The notes: generated by a model from the letters alone, not told the origin. A stretch of DNA of 7,890 nucleotides from Gemmatimonadota bacterium (GCA_003221075.1 QHUF01000007.1:3163-11052), one strand, 5' to 3'; numbered from the stretch's first letter, positions 1-6,046 are shown. A program made the numbers and translations.

Positions 1-186
1 GAGCGGTTGAATGGCTTGCGCTTCGAAGGCGCCGAACTTGGCGCTTCCCCAGAGGAGAAGCAGCACGACCAATCCGTAACGCAGGACGATCGTGCCCGCC
101 GTGCTGATAAAGTCGACGCTGCGCGCGTACGATGGAAGACGGACCGGGCCCGCAAGCGCCGCCGTTGTGCTGGTGCTAGTCGACAT
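1..186 (-). CDS. DUF417 (YkgB/RclC-like) inner-membrane protein, N-terminal 62 residues only
   Basis: The reading frame starts at the ATG at 186 and runs off the left edge of the window, so only the N-terminus is present. An AGGAG ribosome site lies at 197-193, 6 nt before the start. After a polar Ser/Thr-rich tail there is a hydrophobic helix (about residues 33-47, LRYGLVVLLLLWGSAKF) followed by FEAQAIQPL. The pattern of a helix, then KF, then E-A-x-x-IQPL, is characteristic of the DUF417 family, which includes E. coli RclC (YkgB), an inner-membrane protein linked to reactive chlorine stress. The biochemical role of the family is not settled. The gene is divergent from an ECF sigma factor gene across 109 bp, so the two could share regulation. 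That is inference. Family assignment is fairly sure despite the truncation. Confidence 0.75.
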   Translation of the reverse strand, partial: MSTSTSTTAALAGPVRLPSYARSVDFISTAGTIVLRYGLVVLLLLWGSAKFGAFEAQAIQPL

Positions 187-208
187 TGGAAGCTCCTGTG
201 TGGAGTGT

Positions 209-223
209 AGTGTCCGAAACACT
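209..223. promoter_or_regulatory. Inverted repeat AGTGT-N5-ACACT in the divergent DUF417/sigma promoter gap
   Basis: A perfect 5-bp inverted repeat with a 5-bp spacer sits 23 bp upstream of the DUF417 start codon, in the 109-bp gap (187-295) between divergent genes. Position and symmetry suit a dimeric regulator site, but the arms are short and no regulator is identified. No convincing -35/-10 pair for either gene was recognised in the gap. Confidence 0.3.
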
Positions 224-295
224 GTCTGCGGGCATAGTCCGGCATGGTCGCCCAGCGTTACAGTCATCTCCCTGCTGTGAGGGCTTCCTGTTTCC

Positions 296-943
296 ATGAT
301 GCGGCACGCCGCGGACGACGAAGCGCAGCTGATCGATGCACTCAGGCGGCACGACGAGGCGGCCTTCGTGCAACTCGTCGAGCGGTATCAGGGGCCGCTC
401 CTCCGACTGGCACTGGTCTATGCGGGAAGTCGCGCTGTAGCCGAAGACGTCGTGCAGGACACATGGCTCGGCGTGCTTCAGGGGATCCACAAATTCGAGG
501 GCCGGTCATCCTTCAAGACCTGGCTGTTTCGCATTCTCGTCAATCGCGCGCGCACCCGCGCGGAGCGCGAGGGCCGGACTCTGCCGTTCTCAGCGCTCGG
601 CGACGCAACAATCGAGAGCGGCGAATCCGCTGTGCCCGCCCACCGATTCCTAGGGGCAAGCGATCCGCAGTGGCCGCATCACTGGGCGTCGCCGCCGAAG
701 GCCTGGGGGGGCTCACCGGAGGATCAGCTGCTCGCCCGCGAGACGCTCGACTTGATCGCTCTGGAGATCGCTCGCCTCCCGCCCGCGCAGCGCGAGGTGA
801 TCACGCTGCGGGATGTTGAAGGTTGGTCGGCTGAAGAAGCGTGTAACGTTTTGGGGATCACCGAGACCAATCAGAGGGTGCTCTTGCACCGAGCGCGAAG
901 CCGTGTCCGCGGGGCGCTCGAGAGCCACTTTGACCCGGGCTAG
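296..943 (+). CDS. ECF-family RNA polymerase sigma factor (sigma-70 group 4)
   Basis: This 215-residue protein has the two-domain layout of an extracytoplasmic-function sigma factor and would direct RNA polymerase to alternative promoters. Region 2 spans about residues 23-91, with core-binding and -10 recognition motifs such as AEDVVQDTWLGV and FKTWLFRILVNRAR. A long linker follows (about 92-140), with a Trp/Pro-rich stretch (WPHHWASPPKAW) seen in some ECF subgroups. Region 4 spans about 150-207, with LPPAQREVITLRDVEGWS and the helix-turn-helix ending LLHRARSRVRGAL. An in-frame stop at 278 means ATG 296 (or the adjacent ATG 299) is the first possible start. The upstream GAGGG at 279-283 is rather far for a strong ribosome site. 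A small anti-sigma gene follows after 4 bp, so the two are almost certainly one operon. The inducing stress cannot be read from the sequence. Confidence 0.93.
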   Translation: MMRHAADDEAQLIDALRRHDEAAFVQLVERYQGPLLRLALVYAGSRAVAEDVVQDTWLGVLQGIHKFEGRSSFKTWLFRILVNRARTRAEREGRTLPFSALGDATIESGESAVPAHRFLGASDPQWPHHWASPPKAWGGSPEDQLLARETLDLIALEIARLPPAQREVITLRDVEGWSAEEACNVLGITETNQRVLLHRARSRVRGALESHFDPG

Positions 944-947
944 CGAC

Positions 948-1211
948 ATGGCGACACCGTCATCTCAGGACTTGACCTGCCAAGAGCTCGTAGAGCTCGT
1001 GACCGACTACCTCGAGGAGAGCCTTGCGGCGGCGGATCGCGAGCGCTTCGACGCGCATCTCGCGATGTGTCCCTTTTGCACGACCTACTTGGATCAGATG
1101 CGACAAACGATCCGCGCGTTGGGTCATCTTCCCCGCGAATCGATTCCGCCGGAAGAGCTGGAGCAGTTGCTCGGCCACTTCCGACGGTGGCGGCATGCAT
1201 CGCCGCCCTAG
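948..1211 (+). CDS. Small soluble zinc-binding anti-sigma factor (zf-HC2/ZAS type)
   Basis: The 87-residue product begins at the ATG 4 bp after the sigma factor stop; a longer in-frame opening inside the sigma gene is a shadow. It carries the ZAS zinc motif, Cys11 followed by His37-x3-Cys41-x2-Cys44 (HLAMCPFC), within a short helical domain beginning TCQELVELVTDYLE. This matches zf-HC2 anti-sigma domains that hold a partner ECF sigma factor inactive. After the zinc motif comes a conserved-looking tail (TIRALGHLPRESIPPEELEQ) and an amphipathic helix rich in Arg/Trp. There is no transmembrane helix, so the protein should be cytoplasmic and sense an internal signal, possibly redox through its zinc-bound cysteines. 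That last point is inference. Adjacency to the sigma gene supports the pairing. Confidence 0.88.
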   Translation: MATPSSQDLTCQELVELVTDYLEESLAAADRERFDAHLAMCPFCTTYLDQMRQTIRALGHLPRESIPPEELEQLLGHFRRWRHASPP

Positions 1212-1250
1212 GCGCCTGGGTTCTTTTACTAGGTCGCTGGCCTTACCAAA

Positions 1251-1702
1251 ATGACGACCGCTCGTTTCCTCTGCGATGCGATTCTGTTCGATCTCGACGG
1301 AGTATTGGTCGACTCGCACGAGTCGGCGAACTTCCGCCACGAGCGTGGGCGGTTGTGACCTCGGGCGCGCGAGCCGCTGCTGAGTTGAGAACGCGTCATG
1401 CGCGACTTCCCCGTCCACCCATTCTGATTTGCTCTGAAGACGTCCTTTTCGGGAAACCTCATCCCGAGCCGTACCTTACGGCAGCGCGCCAACTTGATGT
1501 CTCGCCGGCCAGATGCGTTGTGATAGAAGATGCGCCGGCAGGCATCGAATCCGGGCGCCGAGCTGGAATGCGGACCATTGGTGTTCTCAGCACGTACGGA
1601 GCAAGCGCGGTCGAGGGAGCCGACCTCATTGCGCCGAGTCTCGCCTCGCTGACTGTCCGGCTAGTGGGGGGGCGGATCGACGTCGGCGTGGTCGCGCGAT
1701 AG
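1251..1702 (+). pseudogene. Remnant HAD-superfamily phosphatase (HAD-IA type), cap deleted and frame broken
   Basis: The start ATG at 1251 opens a frame with the HAD nucleophile motif (FDLDGVLVDS), but it reaches a stop at 1356-1358 after 35 codons. The rest of the enzyme continues in another frame from about 1325. That frame carries motif II (WAVVTSG), motif III within FGKPHPEPYL, and motif IV as VVIEDAPAGIESG, ending at a TAG at 1700-1702. In intact relatives of the sugar-phosphate phosphatase type, roughly 65-75 residues of helical cap lie between DGVLVDS and PPRAWAVVTSG. Here these are only some 10 codons apart, so most of the cap was lost by an internal deletion near 1310-1331 that also changed frame. 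No functional enzyme is expected. The gene lies 39 bp after the anti-sigma gene on the same strand and may be a passenger of that operon. The deletion estimate rests on family knowledge, not an alignment. Confidence 0.82.
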
Positions 1703-1742
1703 CAGCACCATGGTGGCAAAACTGGTGGCAGCCTAGGACCTC

Positions 1743-2180
1743 TCAACCCCGCAGAGCCTCCATCAGTTCTGCCGCCCGCGCGAGTACGCGCTGATCCTCG
1801 CCACCGAGCTGCACGATCCCGCACATCAGTCGCTCGACGCGGCGCGCACGCCCCTTCTGCAACAGTCGCCGTCCCGCCGCCGTGGCCTCGACCAGCTGCA
1901 CACGGCCATCGCCGGCGTGACTCACACGACGCACAAGACCTCGCCGCTCTAACCCGTCCACCAGGCGCGTGATCGTCGGTCGCCGCACCTGCTCGGCCTC
2001 GGCGAGTTGGCTCATGGTGAGCGGCCCGCGAAATACGAGAACCGATAGCGCGGAAGCGCGCGGCCCGGTCAAGCCCATCGCCTTGTCCTCAACACGCAGC
2101 CGCCGCAGCAGATGGATGGCGGCGGAATGCAGCCGGTCGGCGATCGTCCGGGCAGGGGCTTGACGGGAGGCGGATCTCAT
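1743..2180 (-). CDS. MarR-family transcriptional regulator
   Basis: The 145-residue protein is the usual length for MarR repressors, which bind DNA as dimers and often release it on binding small phenolic or oxidant ligands. A dimerisation helix at the N-terminus (about 12-33) is followed by the winged helix-turn-helix: LTMSQLAEAEQVRRPTITRL at about 54-73, then VDGLERRGLVRR. The wing carries SHAGDGRVQLVEAT, with the typical D-x-R. A C-terminal helix pair (about 101-143) completes the dimer interface. The gene is divergent from a VOC-family gene across a 41-bp gap containing a strong inverted repeat, so it probably represses both. No Shine-Dalgarno is visible upstream of ATG 2180 and the inverted repeat almost touches the start codon. 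The transcript may be leaderless or very short-leadered. Ligand unknown. Confidence 0.9.
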   Translation of the reverse strand: MRSASRQAPARTIADRLHSAAIHLLRRLRVEDKAMGLTGPRASALSVLVFRGPLTMSQLAEAEQVRRPTITRLVDGLERRGLVRRVSHAGDGRVQLVEATAAGRRLLQKGRARRVERLMCGIVQLGGEDQRVLARAAELMEALRG

Positions 2181-2183
2181 AAT

Positions 2184-2203
2184 TACTTAGCATAAGCTAA
2201 CTA
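2184..2203. promoter_or_regulatory. Inverted-repeat operator between MarR and VOC genes
   Basis: A perfect TTAGC-ATAA-GCTAA inverted repeat (2187-2200) extends to an imperfect 20-bp palindrome, TACTTAGC...GCTAACTA, in which 16 of 20 positions are symmetric. It is AT-rich in a GC-rich setting and fills the short divergent gap, starting 3 bp from the MarR start codon. A possible -35 TTGACG for the VOC gene lies at 2160-2165, inside the regulator's first codons, and would place the -10 over the palindrome. Size and symmetry fit MarR-type operators, so autoregulation plus control of the VOC gene is the likely role. Confidence 0.68.
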
Positions 2204-2221
2204 CTTTCTCCGGGAGGAGCA

Positions 2222-2596
2222 ATGGAGCTCGCACAGGTGACGAACGTGGTCCACGACCTGGATCGCGCCGTGAAGTTTCACCGCGACACGCTCGGCCTGC
2301 CGTTCCTGTTTCAGGCGCCGCCGTCGCTGGCGTTTTTTCAGATTGGGTCGGTGCGGCTCATGCTGTCGCCGCCGGAAACCGCCGAGCAGGATCATCCCGG
2401 CTCGGTTCTCTATTTGAAAGTGAAAGACATCGAGGGGGTGCACCGCTCGCTCGCGGGGCGCGGCGTCAAATTCGAGGGCAAGCCGCATCGCGTGCACGAA
2501 GCGGCCGACTACGACTTATGGATGGCGTTCTTTCACGACCCCGACAAGAATCCGATGGCGCTCATGGAGGAGAAGCCAAAGCGGAAGGCTTCCTGA
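2222..2596 (+). CDS. VOC-superfamily (glyoxalase/bleomycin-resistance-like) protein
   Basis: This 124-residue, single-module protein has the paired beta-alpha-beta-beta-beta layout of the vicinal oxygen chelate fold. The first half opens with a strand, then VVHDLDRAVKFHRDTLGLPF and FFQIGSVRLMLSPPE. The second half has SVLYLKVKDIEGVHRSLAGRGVKFEG and ends WMAFFHDPDKNPMALMEE. The D-x-D-R-A-V-x-F-x-R-D-T-L-G-L signature and the terminal F-x-D-P-D-x-N-P-x-A-L-M are standard for the family. The ends of the usual metal-ligand strands do not show a clear His/Glu set, so the reaction (lyase, dioxygenase, thiol transfer or simple binding) cannot be named. A strong ribosome site (GGGAGGAG, 2212-2219) precedes the start. 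Its position opposite a MarR gene suggests induction by a small reactive or aromatic compound. The 3' end overlaps the convergent membrane-protein gene by 35 bp. Confidence 0.87.
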   Translation: MELAQVTNVVHDLDRAVKFHRDTLGLPFLFQAPPSLAFFQIGSVRLMLSPPETAEQDHPGSVLYLKVKDIEGVHRSLAGRGVKFEGKPHRVHEAADYDLWMAFFHDPDKNPMALMEEKPKRKAS

Positions 2597-2795
2597 ACGA
2601 CGACACCACTGCCACGCTGGTGACGAGAATGTTCGCTACGATGACGGGAAGCGAGTGGATCATCACGCCGTACAGCGCCCACAAGCCCGCGGCGACTCCC
2701 TGCACGCGCCGCAACCCTACCGGCGTCTTCGTGAAATACGAGACGAGGAACACCGCAGTCGCCAGCCAGCCGATCCAATCGACGTGCGTCATCAT
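2562..2795 (-). CDS. Small three-helix membrane protein, PQ-loop/SemiSWEET-like
   Basis: The 77-residue product starts at ATG 2795 (or the adjacent ATG 2792), after AAGGGGCAGG, only 19 bp beyond the stop of the Omp85-like gene. It is therefore probably the last cistron of that operon. A longer opening upstream in the same frame is a shadow of the Omp85 gene. Three hydrophobic segments are visible: about residues 7-21 (WIGWLATAVFLVSYF), 28-46, and 49-67. The stretch LWALYGVMIHSLPVIVAN resembles the helix 2-3 region of SemiSWEET/MtN3 half-transporters (LW-x2-YG ... P-x-I-x-AN). The helix-1 Pro-Gln pair is not present; a TP occurs near that place. Sugar transport is therefore not claimed. A YgjV-like small membrane protein is the other option. 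The gene end overlaps the VOC gene by 35 bp on the opposite strand. Confidence 0.72.
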   Translation of the reverse strand: MMTHVDWIGWLATAVFLVSYFTKTPVGLRRVQGVAAGLWALYGVMIHSLPVIVANILVTSVAVVSSFRKPSALASPP

Positions 2796-2814
2796 GCCTG
2801 CCCCTTGAGCAGTT

Positions 2815-4386
2815 TCAGAACGAGAACCCTTTCCGCACCGTGAACGCCCAGCGCTTCCCCTGCATTCCCTGCCCGAATCGATAGCCGAACGCCAGCTCGG
2901 CCGCGTCCCCACGCACGGCCCGCGTCGGCCCGAAGCGTAGCGCCAGGCCGGCGTCGCCTCCCTGGCGCGCGGGCTCGTTACCATACCACGCGCCGCCATA
3001 ATCGAAAAACGGGGCGAGACCAACCGCCATCAGCCCCAGAATCTCGTCGGCGACCAGGATCCGATCTTCGAACGCAAACCAGGTCGTGCGCGTCCCGGTG
3101 AAGTCGTGCGCGCCGAACAACCTGGGCCCGCGCTGCACCACCCAGGGATCGAACTCCGCGCCCGGCTTGGGATGCGTCACGATCCCGCCCTCCGCGTGCG
3201 CGATCAAGGTGTGGCGCGAGATGTCCTGGCTCACGACCGTCAGCTCCCCTCGTGTCCGCGTCGAGTCCAACCCATTCGCCGCCAGACGCAACACGGCAAA
3301 TCCCCGTTTCCAGACGGCGGATGTCTGCCCGCTCAGCTCGTAGCCGACCCCCGACTGCAACACGACGCCAAACCGTAGCTTGGGCGAGACGTCCACGTCC
3401 TCACGCCGCGCGTAGGAGTTGAAGTGCTCCAGCACGCGGAACCGCACCGACCCGATTTCGATGCCCGCCCGCGTGGTCGAAAACACCGAGTACGGAACCC
3501 GCGAGGTACCGGTAGTGTCAAAGTCTTCCCGGCGCCATTCCCACCCTGCCCACACGCGCGTGTAGCTGTGTGTCGTCGCGGTTGCCGCGACCCCCCCGAT
3601 GATTCCCACGCGCAACAGGTGATGTCGCGTGCTGTCGAGAAGCGAATCGTCGCGAAACCGCAGCACCCGCTCCTGGGCGGCTTCGCCGTACGTCTCGAGC
3701 GAGTACGGCGCGGAGGTCTCGTGAAATGGCAGGCCGAAATGCCAGTCGCCGCGGCGGCCGTCGGAAAGATCCCGATAGCGCAGGGTGAGCAGCGTGCGGC
3801 GACCGAAGAACAACGGATTACTGAAGTCGAAATCGAGATGGCTGCGGTCGGGGTTGCGGCCGTATATGAGCGCCAGCTGCGTGGCCGTGCCGAGAAAATT
3901 GCGCTCGATGAAGCCGACGTCCCACGTGTTGTCGCCACCCGCGCTCGTGAAGCTGGCCTGGGGCTGGGTGCTCCAGCCGTCCGAAGTCACGGCCCGCAAC
4001 GCGAGCTTCCTGCCGGGGCTGGAGCGAACGGTATCGACGCGCACCGATCGAAACACGCCGAGGGAGCGCAGGGCCCGCTCGCTTTCCGCCATTCGCGCGG
4101 AATCGAACGGAGCACCGCGGCTCAGCAGCAACCGGCGGCGGATCACCCACTGGCGGGTGCGCGAGTGGAGCTTGTTCGCCAGGTGCGCGACCCAGTCGGG
4201 CGACGCGTCGTCCCGGTCGAAGATGTTGCCGTTCTCGATGATGATCGTATCGATAGGCGGATGGGCGGATGGGCGGATGGGCGGATCGGCAGTTTGGGCA
4301 GATAAGCAATCGACCGAGCTGATGGCGATCGCAACCAACAACGCCCAGACGCAACGGCCCATCCGCCTATCCGTCCATCCGCCCAT
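2815..4386 (-). CDS. Omp85/BamA-like outer-membrane beta-barrel protein with one POTRA domain
   Basis: The 523-residue protein has a signal peptide (core about 9-31, ending LSAQ). One POTRA-like domain lies at about 45-121, with the typical ending RLLLSRGAPFDSARMAESER, then ALRSLGVFRSVRV. A long barrel of amphipathic strands (about 128-523) ends in the aromatic residues of KGFSF, as outer-membrane barrels do. The place where Omp85 proteins carry VRGY/F in loop 6 reads GPRLFGAHDFTG (420-431), so that motif is degenerate. BamA normally has five POTRAs and TamA three. This is therefore a short accessory family member whose cargo is unknown. It starts at ATG 4386, which overlaps the upstream lipoprotein stop as TGATG, implying coupled translation. 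An internal ATG at 4362 gives a cleaner signal peptide and cannot be excluded. Octamer repeat arrays cover the start and residues 32-45. Confidence 0.83.
   Translation of the reverse strand: MGGWTDRRMGRCVWALLVAIAISSVDCLSAQTADPPIRPSAHPPIDTIIIENGNIFDRDDASPDWVAHLANKLHSRTRQWVIRRRLLLSRGAPFDSARMAESERALRSLGVFRSVRVDTVRSSPGRKLALRAVTSDGWSTQPQASFTSAGGDNTWDVGFIERNFLGTATQLALIYGRNPDRSHLDFDFSNPLFFGRRTLLTLRYRDLSDGRRGDWHFGLPFHETSAPYSLETYGEAAQERVLRFRDDSLLDSTRHHLLRVGIIGGVAATATTHSYTRVWAGWEWRREDFDTTGTSRVPYSVFSTTRAGIEIGSVRFRVLEHFNSYARREDVDVSPKLRFGVVLQSGVGYELSGQTSAVWKRGFAVLRLAANGLDSTRTRGELTVVSQDISRHTLIAHAEGGIVTHPKPGAEFDPWVVQRGPRLFGAHDFTGTRTTWFAFEDRILVADEILGLMAVGLAPFFDYGGAWYGNEPARQGGDAGLALRFGPTRAVRGDAAELAFGYRFGQGMQGKRWAFTVRKGFSF
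4252..4291 (+). repeat. Tandem octamer repeat GATGGGCG, five units (array A)
   Basis: Three perfect GATGGGCG units (4260-4267, 4268-4275, 4276-4283) are flanked by one-base variant GATAGGCG (4252-4259) and a more diverged GATCGGCA (4284-4291). The array lies within the Omp85-like gene and is read on the minus strand as the Pro-rich linker DPPIRPSAHPPI between the signal peptide and POTRA. The unit is 8 bp, so any gain or loss of one unit shifts the frame. No stop codon arises within the repeat in any frame. Confidence 0.9.
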
Positions 4387-4387
4387 C
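4356..4387 (-). repeat. Octamer repeat array B, inverted copy of array A, containing a start codon
   Basis: Read on the minus strand, four consecutive 8-bp units occur: GATGGGCG, GATGGACG, GATAGGCG, GATGGGCC. They belong to the same repeat family as array A but in the opposite orientation, 64 bp away. Aligned toward the intervening segment, the two 32-bp arms match at 28 positions. The array encodes MGGWTDRRMG and includes both candidate start codons (4386 and 4362) of the Omp85-like gene, plus the TGATG coupling junction. Confidence 0.85.
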
Positions 4388-4910
4388 AGGGACGTACCCC
4401 GTGAATCCGCTGCCGCAGTCGGTAGGTCGCATGCCGGGCGGGGTCATTCCAGGCGGTAAAGTAGAGGATTGCATCGATCCGCCCGGCGATTTGGCGCTGG
4501 CCACGCGTCTGCATCGTATACGTCCCGCGTACGGAATCGGGTCGCATCGGCCGGCACAGGCAGGTCACCGTTCCCCATGCCGGAATGGAGTCCCCCAACG
4601 AATTCCGATGTTCGGCGGAGAGTTGGCGCGCGTCGCCGAGATCGAGCGCGACGATCAGCGAATACCCGTCACCCAGCGCGTCGGTCGGAACGAAATCGTA
4701 GCGCGCGAGCAGCACGTCGTGGCGTCCGGTGAGGTTGGTATCGACACGCAGGTACACGACCGTGAAGCGCGGATCTGTATCGACGACGATGCGACCGTGC
4801 TGCTCCCACCGTCCCGCCTGCTGCACCCCTTGTGTGTCGCCCGGCCGCGGCAGGATATCGCACGCCGAGGTCACCCCGGCGATCAGGGCCAATATGCGCA
4901 GCGCGGTCAT
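4386..4910 (-). CDS. Small exported protein, probable lipoprotein, function unknown
   Basis: The likely start is ATG 4910, giving 174 residues. The same frame is open far upstream but only as a shadow of the porin gene. The N-terminus MTALRILALIAGVTSAC fits a short signal peptide with a candidate lipidated Cys17. The box TSAC lacks the usual Leu at -3, so lipidation is uncertain. A GTG at 4931 would lengthen the hydrophobic segment; neither start has a clear ribosome site. The mature part is soluble-looking and beta-rich, with phrases such as RFTVVYLRVDTNLTGRHDVLL and GTVTCLCRPMRPDSVRGTY. It contains two further cysteines (CLC) and many charged residues near its C-terminus. I do not recognise a family. 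Its stop overlaps the start of the Omp85-like gene by one base (TGATG), so the two products are probably made together and may act together at the outer membrane. Confidence 0.62.
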   Translation of the reverse strand: MTALRILALIAGVTSACDILPRPGDTQGVQQAGRWEQHGRIVVDTDPRFTVVYLRVDTNLTGRHDVLLARYDFVPTDALGDGYSLIVALDLGDARQLSAEHRNSLGDSIPAWGTVTCLCRPMRPDSVRGTYTMQTRGQRQIAGRIDAILYFTAWNDPARHATYRLRQRIHGVRP

Positions 4911-4929
4911 CAGGACAGCAAAGATATAC

Positions 4930-4952
4930 ACCGCGGTCAGATCGGCCGCGGT
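4930..4952 (-). terminator. GC-rich stem-loop at the porin gene stop; possible weak terminator or processing site
   Basis: ACCGCGG and CCGCGGT form a perfect 7-bp stem around a 9-base loop. The stem overlaps the last base of the porin stop codon. The transcript continues GUAUAUCUUUGC, so there is no proper U-run, and the next start lies about 20 nt further on. It could trim or attenuate the transcript between porin and lipoprotein, or shield the lipoprotein leader. It is unlikely to be a full terminator. Confidence 0.4.
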
Positions 4953-6046
4953 TAGTAGAGGTAAGTCACCGCCAAAGCGAAAGTAACCTGCGCCTGCTTT
5001 CCGTCGAACGCCGCCAACGTGGACCGATCGTACCTGATCTCCGGGCGGACGATGGCATTCGGCCACGCACGAACGTTCAACGTCGCCGTGGCGCTGCCCA
5101 ACTTGTGACCGGCATTCGCCGGGAAGCCGAAGGATCCGCTCGTGCGCGCGCCGTTCTCGTCGTTCAAATAGTCGCCCCGTAGCGCGAGGCCGAGCGACGC
5201 GTTGAGATCGCACGTCATCCAGCCGCCCAATGCCCACCACTGCGCATCCTGCGTGGGGCTCGGCAGCGCGGGGTTCGCCTGCTCCCGGCCGTAGTCACCC
5301 TGCACCCAAAGTTGCGTCTTGCCCAGCTTCCGCCAAAACAGTGCGTCGACACCGTAGCGATTCGCGTTGTCGTCGCCAGTCTGCTCGGGGCCCCAGAACC
5401 CCGTGACACCGATCGTTGTGCGTGAATCTGGGGAAATCCCCACGCGGCCCATCAGCGACTTGCGCGTGTTGTTGTCGGAAACCTGATCCCAGCCGTTGAT
5501 GACCCGCAGCTGCACGTCGAGATACCGATTGAGCTTCGTCTCGACGCTCAGACCGAGCCCAGTGAAGTTCTCGACGTAGACGAATTGGTTTCCCTCCGAC
5601 CAGTTCGGATTGGTGGCGGTCTCGATCACCTCGAGGCCGAGCAGCGTGGGGATGCGTCCCACCTTGAACTGCACTCCGCTCCCATTTGCGGTCGGGAGGT
5701 TCAGCGTGACATAGAGGTGCGGGATATCACCCTGGGTGCCGAGGTCGAGCGCACCTCCCCCGGACTTGATCACGGTCGCGTTCTGACCGAACAGGACCTC
5801 GGCGTGGAGCCCGGCGCTGAGCTTCGCAGCGTCATACGGCTTGTCCAACACGATACCGAGCGCATTCAGGGTGAAGCGGCTCTGGAGGCGGTCGTACAGT
5901 CGCCCCACAATGATCGTATCGCCGCTGCTGTGCCCGGAATACGCGTAGGATACGTCGGCGAAGCCGCTGAGCTTGAGCGGTCCCAGCGCTTGCGCCGCCA
6001 GCCATGCCGGCGCGAGGAGCAGGCCGGCCAGTGCGGCTGCGCGCAT
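4952..6046 (-). CDS. Outer-membrane porin, BBP2/OmpL-like beta-barrel
   Basis: The 364-residue protein has a signal peptide (MRAAALAGLLLAPAWLAAQA) followed directly by LKLSGFADVSYAY, the usual first barrel strand. Alternating amphipathic strands run through to an aromatic C-terminus (AVTYLY). The segment VGRIPTLLGLEVIETATNPN, followed by ENFTGLGLSVETKLN, resembles the conserved core of the putative beta-barrel porin-2 (OmpL-like) family. In that family GR-x-x-T-P-x-G-x-E-x-I...NPN is typical. Later strands (GVDALFWRKLGKTQLWVQGDYG, LGLALRGDYLNDENG, VRPEIRYDRS) fit a porin-like barrel. The start ATG at 6046 overlaps the amtB stop as TGATG, so translation is probably coupled. A role in letting ammonium or other small nitrogen compounds through the outer membrane is inferred from this pairing. 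Substrate selectivity cannot be read directly. Confidence 0.85.
   Translation of the reverse strand: MRAAALAGLLLAPAWLAAQALGPLKLSGFADVSYAYSGHSSGDTIIVGRLYDRLQSRFTLNALGIVLDKPYDAAKLSAGLHAEVLFGQNATVIKSGGGALDLGTQGDIPHLYVTLNLPTANGSGVQFKVGRIPTLLGLEVIETATNPNWSEGNQFVYVENFTGLGLSVETKLNRYLDVQLRVINGWDQVSDNNTRKSLMGRVGISPDSRTTIGVTGFWGPEQTGDDNANRYGVDALFWRKLGKTQLWVQGDYGREQANPALPSPTQDAQWWALGGWMTCDLNASLGLALRGDYLNDENGARTSGSFGFPANAGHKLGSATATLNVRAWPNAIVRPEIRYDRSTLAAFDGKQAQVTFALAVTYLY

Noticed and set aside
1706..1730. CACCATGGTG palindrome and two TGGTGGCA direct repeats after the HAD remnant
   Set aside because: Short repeats in a 40-bp convergent gap with no U-run or stem long enough for a terminator; probably chance.
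3424..4305. Long open frame on the + strand opposite the Omp85-like gene
   Set aside because: Arg/Ala-rich shadow with no domain. The minus strand gives a signal peptide, a POTRA and a barrel with an aromatic C-terminus.
4292..4355. Invertible DNA segment encoding the signal peptide
   Set aside because: The flanking inverted repeats exist, but no recombinase gene is in the window and the arms are imperfect. It is kept only as an alternative within the octamer finding.
4911..5240. Longer N-terminus for the lipoprotein gene
   Set aside because: The extra residues fall inside the porin gene, are Arg-rich, and would bury the signal peptide in the middle of the protein.
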